From: LMUY01 sp964247705 | Lineage (GTDB): Bacteria > Pseudomonadota > Alphaproteobacteria > Acetobacterales > Acetobacteraceae | Length of the DNA stretch: 64,000 nucleotides | Assembly (NCBI GenBank): GCA_964247705.1 | Contig: CAXTVQ010000009.1 | Span: 1-64,000, forward strand | Reading direction: 5' to 3' | Part shown: piece after piece, positions 58,798-64,000 of the stretch | How positions within the stretch are numbered: position 1 is the stretch's first letter | Layout: each line of letters begins with the position of its first letter | The notes under the pieces: generated by a model | The model's database searches: none | What the model was told of the DNA's origin: nothing | The model's input: only the letters and a program-made list of their open reading frames with translations | Translations under genes and position numbers: made by a program

Positions 58798-58820
58798 GTG
58801 CAATGAAGTTTTGCACTTCA
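58798..58820. promoter_or_regulatory. Interlocking inverted repeats before the peptide-transporter operon
   Basis: GTGCAA ... TTGCAC (7-base spacer) and TGAAGT ... ACTTCA (5-base spacer) overlap each other, ending 10 bases before the binding-protein ATG. It could be an operator or a leader RNA able to form two mutually exclusive hairpins. Confidence 0.4.
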
Positions 58821-58830
58821 GGGTTCGTCC

Positions 58831-60342
58831 ATGATTACACGCCGCAGCCTGCTTGCCGCCCCTGCCCTCCTGGCCATGCCGGCTCGCGCGCAGCCCGTCC
58901 ACTCCGCGTTCACGGTGCGGATGGATCAGGCGCTCGCCAACCTGGATCCGGCGTTCCGTACCAGCCCGAAAGACGGCACCGTCATGTGGGCCATCTTCCA
59001 GAAACTCGTCCGCTTCAAGCCAGGCAGCATCGACTGGGAGCTGGATGCGGCATCCGAGATCAAGCAGGTGAGCGATACCGTGGTGGAGTTCACGCTCCGG
59101 CCCGGCCAGGTGTTCACCGGCGGCTACGGTCCCATGACGGCGCAGGACGTCAAATACTCCTTCGAGCGGATCGCCCATGGGGAGAAGGTTTCCCCGTATG
59201 CCTCGGACTGGACCAATCTCGACCAGGTGGATGTGACTGGCGAGCTGACCGGCCGCATTGTGATGAAGCAGCCGACCGCTTACCTTTGGACGATCAGCTT
59301 GCCGGACGGCTCCGGATGCATCGTGAGCCGGGCGGCGTGGGAGAAGCTCGGCGATGCGGTGGCGCTGGCCCCCGTCGGCTCCGGACCTTACCGGATCGCA
59401 AGCCTCGACCCGCAGCGCCAGGTCGTGCTGGAGGCGAGTCCGGACTACGCCGGGCCGTTCAAGCCCTCGTGGCAGCGGATGACCGCGCGGATCGTGCCCG
59501 ACCCGAAAACGGCCGAACTCGCCTTCCGCGCCGGCGAGCTGGACTTCACCGAACTCACGCCGTCGACCGTCAGTTCGCTGCGCAACGCGCCGGATACCAA
59601 GATCGCTCAAACGCCGGGTCTGCGGTTCATCTGGATGTCGCTGAACGTGGAGAAGAAGCCGCTCGACGATCCGCGGGTGCGCCAGGCGGTCGCGTTGGCG
59701 TTGGACGTGAACCAGATCGTGCTGGCCGGCTACAACGGCCTGGCCCCGGTCGCCCGCGCGCTGATCCAGCCTCAGGTGCTTGGGTATTGGAAGGACGCTC
59801 CGGCCCCGAAGCAGGACACGGCCGCCGCCCGCAAGCTGCTGGCCGATGCCGGCGTGCCGAACCTCAAGCTGAAACTCACGCTGCTGAACACGCCGGCGTT
59901 CCAGACCATGGGGCTGGTGGCGCAGGCGCAACTGAAGCAGGCGGGCGTGGACCTTCAGCTCGACGTGCGGGACGGCGGCACCTACTGGTCGGCGGGCAAG
60001 GGGGACGCAGGGAAGGATCTCGACCTCGTTTTCATGCGGTTCAACGGCAAGCTCGACCCGAACTTCAACACGCAGTGGTTCACCTCCAGCCAGGTCGGCA
60101 GTTGGAACTGGTCACGCTGGCGCTCGGCCGAATTCGACCGGCTGAACGCGGCCGCCGGGACGGAGCTGGACGAGGCCAAACGCGCCGACCTGGTGGTGCA
60201 GTGCCAGAAGCTGATGGCGGATTCGGGTGCGTTCGTGTGGCTGACGTACGACGTGGACCTGTTCGCGTCCAAGGCCTGGCTGAAACCTGCGGTGATGCCG
60301 ACGGGCAGTGACTGGCAGTTGTCGCAGTTCAGCCTGGTTTGA
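58831..60342 (+). CDS. Peptide ABC transporter substrate-binding protein
   Basis: A 503-residue family 5 (DppA/OppA-like) periplasmic binding protein. The export signal is twin-arginine-like (ITRRSLLAAPALLAMPARAQ). RMDQALANLDPAFRTSPKDG, VVEFTLRPGQVFTGGYGPMT then AQDVKYSFERI, and APVGSGPYRIASLDPQRQVV are family landmarks. Ligand may be a dipeptide, oligopeptide or another compound such as a glycan. It opens the operon with dppB, dppC, dppD, dppF. Confidence 0.9.
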   Translation: MITRRSLLAAPALLAMPARAQPVHSAFTVRMDQALANLDPAFRTSPKDGTVMWAIFQKLVRFKPGSIDWELDAASEIKQVSDTVVEFTLRPGQVFTGGYGPMTAQDVKYSFERIAHGEKVSPYASDWTNLDQVDVTGELTGRIVMKQPTAYLWTISLPDGSGCIVSRAAWEKLGDAVALAPVGSGPYRIASLDPQRQVVLEASPDYAGPFKPSWQRMTARIVPDPKTAELAFRAGELDFTELTPSTVSSLRNAPDTKIAQTPGLRFIWMSLNVEKKPLDDPRVRQAVALALDVNQIVLAGYNGLAPVARALIQPQVLGYWKDAPAPKQDTAAARKLLADAGVPNLKLKLTLLNTPAFQTMGLVAQAQLKQAGVDLQLDVRDGGTYWSAGKGDAGKDLDLVFMRFNGKLDPNFNTQWFTSSQVGSWNWSRWRSAEFDRLNAAAGTELDEAKRADLVVQCQKLMADSGAFVWLTYDVDLFASKAWLKPAVMPTGSDWQLSQFSLV

Positions 60343-60369
60343 GCGGGTGTCCGGCAAGCTTCTCCGCTC

Positions 60370-60385
60370 TCTTTAAGGGAGGGGT
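60370..60385. repeat. GC-rich palindromic element, degenerate copy 5
   Basis: A weakened copy (CTCTCTTTAAGGGAGG) preceded by AAGCTTCTCC, matching the AAGCTTGTCC leader of copy 1. It lies 27 bp after the binding-protein stop. Confidence 0.4.
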
Positions 60386-60453
60386 GCCCGCGGCGCACCG
60401 GTTGGATCGTGCTTCGATTGATGCCCGGTGCGCGTTGCAGCCCTCCCCCCGGC

Positions 60454-60474
60454 CCCCTCCCTCGAGGGGAGGGG
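60454..60474. repeat. GC-rich palindromic element, copy 6
   Basis: CCCCTCCC and GGGAGGGG arms around TCGAG, ending ten bases before the dppB start. The following AGAAGG may be the dppB ribosome binding site, so the hairpin could modulate dppB translation or separate binding-protein from channel expression, as copy 2 does in Liv system 2. Confidence 0.65.
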
Positions 60475-60484
60475 CAGAAGGCTG

Positions 60485-61432
60485 ATGCCCGCCACGCTCT
60501 CCTGGCTGCTCACCCGCGTCCTCACCACCGTCACCGTGCTGGTCGGCGCGATGCTTCTCCTTTTCGCGCTCTCGGCCGTGGTCCCCGGCAACCCGGCCGA
60601 CACCCTGCTCGGCCCGCAGGCAAGCCCGGAATATGCCCGGCAGTTCGTGGCGCAGATGGGCCTCGACCAGCCCATTCCCATCCGGTTGTTCCGCTTCCTT
60701 GCCGCCCTGGTCCAAGGCGATCTCGGGCGGGACGTCATCAGCGGGCGTTCCGTCACCGCCCTCGTCGCGGCCGCGCTGCCGTCCACGCTGATCCTGACCT
60801 TCGCCGCGATCGTGCTGGCCATCGTGCTCGGCATCCCGCTCGGCTGCCTGGCCGCCCTGCGCCCGGGCTCGCCGTTCGACCAGGCGCTGGCCGTGGTCAG
60901 CATCGTGTTCGTCGCCATCCCGTCTTTCGTCGTCGCGATCGGGCTGCTGCTGCTGTTCTCCACCGTGCTCGACTGGTTTCCCGTCCTGGCCAGCGACCAG
61001 GGCGGTGCGGGCGCGCTCGTGCTGCCCGTGGTGGCGTTGGCCGCCGGGTGGGTGGGCTACATCGCGCGGCTCACCCGGTCCTCGATGCTCGAGGTGTTGG
61101 GCCAACCCTACATCCGGACGTCCAACGCCTTCGGCCTGCCGCGCCGGCTGGTCGTCGGCAAATACGCGCTGAAGAACGCCGTGATCCCGACCTTGGCCGT
61201 GCTCGGCCTGGGCGTGGGCCGGCTGCTGGGCGGGGCGGTGCTGGTGGAGGTGGTGTTCGCCCGCCCCGGCCTCGGCCGCCTGGTGCTGGACGCGATCAAC
61301 ACCCGCAACTACCCCGTGCTGCAGGGCGCCGTGTTCGTCGTGGTGCTGCTGTTCGTGCTGACCAACCTGCTGGTGGACCTGTCCTACGCCGCCATCGACC
61401 CCCGGCTGCGGCAGGAGCGCGTGCCGCGATGA
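60485..61432 (+). CDS. dppB: Peptide ABC transporter permease DppB
   Basis: A 315-residue permease of the DppB/OppB family. The N-terminal helix (LSWLLTRVLTTVTVLVGAML), VPGNPADTLLGPQASPEYAR and the EAA-like loop (YIRTSNAFGLPRRLVVGKYA then LKNAVIPTLAVLGLGVGRLL) are diagnostic. The start ATG follows AGAAGG at the edge of palindrome copy 6; an in-frame codon further up would encode the palindrome and is unlikely. The stop lies in a 29-bp duplication. Confidence 0.92.
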   Translation: MPATLSWLLTRVLTTVTVLVGAMLLLFALSAVVPGNPADTLLGPQASPEYARQFVAQMGLDQPIPIRLFRFLAALVQGDLGRDVISGRSVTALVAAALPSTLILTFAAIVLAIVLGIPLGCLAALRPGSPFDQALAVVSIVFVAIPSFVVAIGLLLLFSTVLDWFPVLASDQGGAGALVLPVVALAAGWVGYIARLTRSSMLEVLGQPYIRTSNAFGLPRRLVVGKYALKNAVIPTLAVLGLGVGRLLGGAVLVEVVFARPGLGRLVLDAINTRNYPVLQGAVFVVVLLFVLTNLLVDLSYAAIDPRLRQERVPR

Positions 61433-61473
61433 TGCGCACGTGGCAGCGCGTCCCGCGATGATACACACATGGT
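61416..61473 (+). repeat. 29-bp imperfect tandem duplication at the dppB-dppC junction
   Basis: Two adjacent 29-bp units, 24 of 29 positions identical (AGCGCGTGCCGCGATGATGC against AGCGCGTCCCGCGATGATAC at their starts). Each includes an ATGA stop/start overlap. The left copy holds the dppB stop, the right copy the chosen dppC start. Confidence 0.85.
61429..61461 (+). other. 10-codon minigene created by the duplication
   Basis: ATG to TGA encoding MMRTWQRVPR, overlapping dppB's stop by ATGA at its start and dppC's ATG by ATGA at its end. It repeats the last residues of DppB (RVPR) and the first of an earlier dppC start (M-x-x-T-W). It probably acts only as a re-initiation relay. Confidence 0.5.
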
Positions 61474-62273
61474 CTGGCCGCATCGGCACCGTGCTGGTTG
61501 CGCTCGTCTTGCTGTGCGCCGTCGCCGCTCCGCTACTCGCGCCCTATGACCCGGAGGCGCTGGATGTGCTGAACCGCTTCACCGGGCCCACCGGCGCGCA
61601 TTGGCTCGGCACGGACCAGGTCGGGCGGGACCTGCTGAGCCGGCTGATCTACGGCACCCGCGTGGCCGTCCTGGTGGCGCTCGCCGCGATCACGTTGGCC
61701 ATGGCCGCCGGCGTCACCCTCGGCGTGGTCGCGGGATTGGCGGGCGGCTGGGTGGAGCGGCTGCTGCTGGTGCTGTTCGACATCGTGGCCGCCTTCCCCA
61801 GCCTGATCCTGGCCCTCGCCGTGGTCGCGATCTTCGGCCCATCGCTGCCCACCCTGGTGCTCGTGGTGGCCGGCACGCTGGTGCCGCAATTCGGCCGGGT
61901 GGCCCGTGCGCAGGTGCTGCAGACCAAGAACGCGCCCTACCTGGAGGCCGAACGCATTCTCGGCGCCTCCCCTCTGCGCGTCGTTTTGCGCCATCTGCTG
62001 CCCAACATCGCCGGACCCCTGGTGGTGCTGGCCAGCATGGACATCCCCGGCGTGGTCACCATCGAGGCCGGGCTCAGTTTCGTGGGCCTGGGCGTGCGCC
62101 CGCCGCTGGCCAGCCTCGGAACGCTGATCAACGACGGCTACAGCTACCTCTCCGACAGCCTCTGGCCGGTGCTGACGGCAAGCGGCGCGCTGGCGCTGGC
62201 CACGCTGGGCTTCACCCTGTTCGGCGAAGCCTTGCGCGACGCGGTCGATCCCCGCTTCCGTCCGCACGCATGA
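61458..62273 (+). CDS. dppC: Peptide ABC transporter permease DppC
   Basis: A 271-residue DppC/OppC permease. GPTGAHWLGTDQVGRDLLSR then LIYGTRVAVLVALAAI is the family hallmark; AERILGASPLRVVLRHLLPN is the EAA loop. The start MIHTWSGRIG is chosen because it follows the duplicated ATGA; a GTG 18 bp upstream would lie in the repeat. ATGA overlap with dppD. Confidence 0.92.
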   Translation: MIHTWSGRIGTVLVALVLLCAVAAPLLAPYDPEALDVLNRFTGPTGAHWLGTDQVGRDLLSRLIYGTRVAVLVALAAITLAMAAGVTLGVVAGLAGGWVERLLLVLFDIVAAFPSLILALAVVAIFGPSLPTLVLVVAGTLVPQFGRVARAQVLQTKNAPYLEAERILGASPLRVVLRHLLPNIAGPLVVLASMDIPGVVTIEAGLSFVGLGVRPPLASLGTLINDGYSYLSDSLWPVLTASGALALATLGFTLFGEALRDAVDPRFRPHA

Positions 62274-63220
62274 CGGCGCTCGCGAGCATCGAGGCGCTGA
62301 CCGTGCGCGCCGGTCCCGCCAGCATCCTGCGCGCCGTGACACTCGATATCCCGAAGGGCGCCATCATCGGCATCGTGGGCGAGAGCGGCAGCGGCAAGTC
62401 CACCCTCGGCGCCGCGTTGATGGGCATGCTCGCCCCCGGTCTCGTCGCTGAAGGCCGCATCGGCTTCGACGGACGCGATCTGCTCCAGCTCAGCCCACGT
62501 GCCATGCAGGGCCTGCGCGGCCGGACGTTGGCGATGATCGCGCAGGATCCGATGACGGCGCTGAACCCGCTGTTCACCATCGGCACGCATCTGGTGGACG
62601 TCGCCCGCCGCCGCCGCGCGCTCTCCCGCACGCAGGCCCGCGTGGCCGGGGAGCAGATGCTGCACCGCGTCGGCATCGCGGACCCGGCGTTGCGCATGGC
62701 CTCCTACCCGCACCAGCTCTCCGGCGGCATGCGCCAGCGGGTTGCGATCGCCATGGCGCTGCTGGCCGAACCGACGCTGCTGATCGCCGACGAACCCACC
62801 ACGGCCCTCGATGCGACAGTGGAGGCGCAGATCGCCGCCCTGTTTGCCGGACTGCGCCGCGAGATGGCGGGCAGCATCGTCTTCATCTCCCACCATCTCG
62901 GCCTGGTGGCGCAGCTTTGCGACCGCATCTGCGTGCTGTACGGCGGCACTGTCGTCGAGACGGGCACGGCGGAGGCGGTGACGCAGAACCCGAAGCACCC
63001 CTACACGCAGGCACTGCTCGACTGCGAGATCGATGCCGAGGCGAAGGGGCCGCTCCGCTTTATCCCGGGCAGCGTTCCGGACCCGGCGGGTCTGCCCCCC
63101 GGCTGCATCTTCGCCCCCCGCTGCCCCCGCGCCGAACCGCGCTGCCGCGAGACGGTGCCGCCGCTGAGCGAGAAGGCGCCGGACCATCGCGCCGCCTGCA
63201 TCCTGGTGCCGGATGCCTGA
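62270..63220 (+). CDS. dppD: Peptide ABC transporter ATP-binding protein DppD
   Basis: A 316-residue ATPase. Walker A GESGSGKST, MIAQDPMTALNPLFTIGTHL (Q-loop and the MTALNP block of Dpp/Opp ATPases), signature LSGGMRQRVAIAMALLAEP and Walker B LLIADEPTTALD. The C-terminal PPGCIFAPRCPRAEPRCRE is the cysteine-containing oligopeptide-transporter tail. It overlaps dppF by 8 bp. Confidence 0.93.
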   Translation: MTALASIEALTVRAGPASILRAVTLDIPKGAIIGIVGESGSGKSTLGAALMGMLAPGLVAEGRIGFDGRDLLQLSPRAMQGLRGRTLAMIAQDPMTALNPLFTIGTHLVDVARRRRALSRTQARVAGEQMLHRVGIADPALRMASYPHQLSGGMRQRVAIAMALLAEPTLLIADEPTTALDATVEAQIAALFAGLRREMAGSIVFISHHLGLVAQLCDRICVLYGGTVVETGTAEAVTQNPKHPYTQALLDCEIDAEAKGPLRFIPGSVPDPAGLPPGCIFAPRCPRAEPRCRETVPPLSEKAPDHRAACILVPDA

Positions 63221-64000
63221 GACGCTGCTGGCGGCCGAGGATGTGCGGGTCCGCTTCGGCGCCGCCGAGGTGATCGCCGGCGCATCGATGGCCCTCGGGG
63301 TGGGCGAGGTGGTAGGCCTGGTGGGCGAGAGCGGCTCCGGCAAGACGACGCTGTGCCGCGCCATGCTCGGGCTGCAGCCGCTGGCGGGCGGACGGGTGAG
63401 TTTGGACGGACGCGCGCTCGCCGACTGGCCCGCGCGGGCGCTGCGCCGCCGGACGCAGTTCCTGCTGCAGGACGCGGCGTCCTCCCTCTCGCCCCGGATG
63501 CGGGTGCGCGCGTTGCTGGCCGAGCCGATCCGCATCCACGGCCTGCCCTCCACCACCTGGGCCGCAATGGAGGCGTTGCTGCACCAACTCCGCCTACCTG
63601 GGGACATCCTGGGCAAATACCCGCACGAGCTCAGCGGCGGGCAGGCACGCCGGGTCGCGATCGCCCGCGCGCTGATCCTGGACCCGGCGGTGGTGGTGGC
63701 GGACGAGCCGACCGCCGGGCTCGACGTCTCGGTGCAGGGCGAGGTGCTGAATCTTCTGCTGGACCTGCAGGCATCGCGCGGGCTGGCGATGCTGATCGTC
63801 AGCCACAACCTCGGCGTGATCCGCCGGGTGACGCAGCGGATGGCGGTGATGTATCTCGGCCAGGTGGTGGAGATGGGCGCCAGCGCCGCCGTGTTCGCCC
63901 GTCCGGCGCACCCGTACACGGCCGCCCTGCTCAGTGCCAACCCGGCGGTCGATCCGGCGAAACGCCACGCGCGCGTGCTGCTGCGCGGAGATGCGCCCAG
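63213..64000 (+). CDS. dppF: Peptide ABC transporter ATP-binding protein DppF (3' end beyond window)
   Basis: At least 262 residues of the second ATPase of the transporter. Walker A GESGSGKTT, FLLQDAASSLSPRMRVRALL, signature LSGGQARRVAIARALILDP and Walker B VVVADEPTAGLDVSVQGEVL are intact; ARPAHPYTAALLSANP is the usual near-C-terminal block. The reading frame remains open at the window end, so only the last few residues are missing. Confidence 0.92.
   Translation, partial: MPETLLAAEDVRVRFGAAEVIAGASMALGVGEVVGLVGESGSGKTTLCRAMLGLQPLAGGRVSLDGRALADWPARALRRRTQFLLQDAASSLSPRMRVRALLAEPIRIHGLPSTTWAAMEALLHQLRLPGDILGKYPHELSGGQARRVAIARALILDPAVVVADEPTAGLDVSVQGEVLNLLLDLQASRGLAMLIVSHNLGVIRRVTQRMAVMYLGQVVEMGASAAVFARPAHPYTAALLSANPAVDPAKRHARVLLRGDAP

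Overview
The window looks like chromosomal DNA of a high-GC alphaproteobacterium, most probably Acetobacteraceae/Rhodospirillales. The pointers are very GC-rich codon use with long spurious antisense frames, a GTTC-N7-GTTC (alphaproteobacterial) LexA box before imuA, a PhaR-type PHA regulator beside phaC/phaA/phaB, Tat-type exported oxidoreductases including a glucose-fructose-oxidoreductase-like protein, and two complete branched-chain amino-acid (Liv) ABC systems. It is gene-dense: intergenic gaps are mostly under 150 bp and many junctions are ATGA, GTGA or TGATG overlaps. I see no rRNA, tRNA, CRISPR, transposase or phage genes. One 100-base N gap lies at 20452-20551.

Layout. 0-8.4 kb: start of alaS, a divergent PEP-carboxylase-family protein, a DUF445 membrane protein, two small coupled ORFs feeding an LLM-class flavin oxidoreductase, and a TPR/ATP-grasp fusion. 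8.6-10.8 kb: SOS mutagenesis genes imuA-imuB. 10.8-15.4 kb (minus): Liv system 1 with a LivM-LivG fusion. 15.4-18.5 kb (minus): aat, two tandem exported paralogues with a conserved Cys pair, and an MsrQ-like haem membrane protein. 18.5-20.4 kb: small membrane protein and lipoprotein genes, then xthA on the opposite strand. 20.6-25.1 kb (plus): Liv system 2. 25.2-29.7 kb: a Pro/Tyr-repeat exported protein, a D-aminopeptidase-like hydrolase divergent from a proline racemase/hydroxyproline epimerase, and two tandem RadC proteins, one with a destroyed metal site. 29.7-33.9 kb: PHA metabolism (phaB, phaA, phaC, a tiny possible PhaE-like ORF, and divergent phaR). 33.9-43.9 kb: a SYLF protein, a LysE-like exporter, a three-gene operon (alpha/beta hydrolase, polytopic protein with an internal spermidine-synthase-like domain, exported PIMT-like methyltransferase), a DHA2 exporter, a GFOR-like enzyme and an epoxide-hydrolase/dehalogenase-type hydrolase.

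43.9-53.4 kb (minus) is the most system-like region: eight genes in one direction, all but one junction overlapping. They encode two NDP-sugar SDR enzymes (one close to CDP-paratose/tyvelose 2-epimerase), a B12-type radical SAM enzyme, three glycosyltransferases, an OafA-type acyltransferase and a saccharopine-dehydrogenase-like/DUF4166 protein. The genes suggest synthesis and tailoring of an unusual deoxysugar or methylated surface oligosaccharide. 53.4-58.8 kb: a small periplasmic protein, then an RND pump, its adaptor and an HMA metallochaperone. 58.8-64 kb: a dipeptide/oligopeptide ABC transporter (binding protein, dppB, dppC, dppD, partial dppF).

Small-scale structure includes a family of CCCCTCCC/GGGAGGGG palindromes (one used as coding sequence at the end of a glycosyltransferase gene), a 15-bp triplication that multiplies GTG start codons after aat, and a 29-bp duplication that inserted a 10-codon minigene between dppB and dppC. 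All assignments come from reading the sequence; no database search was run.
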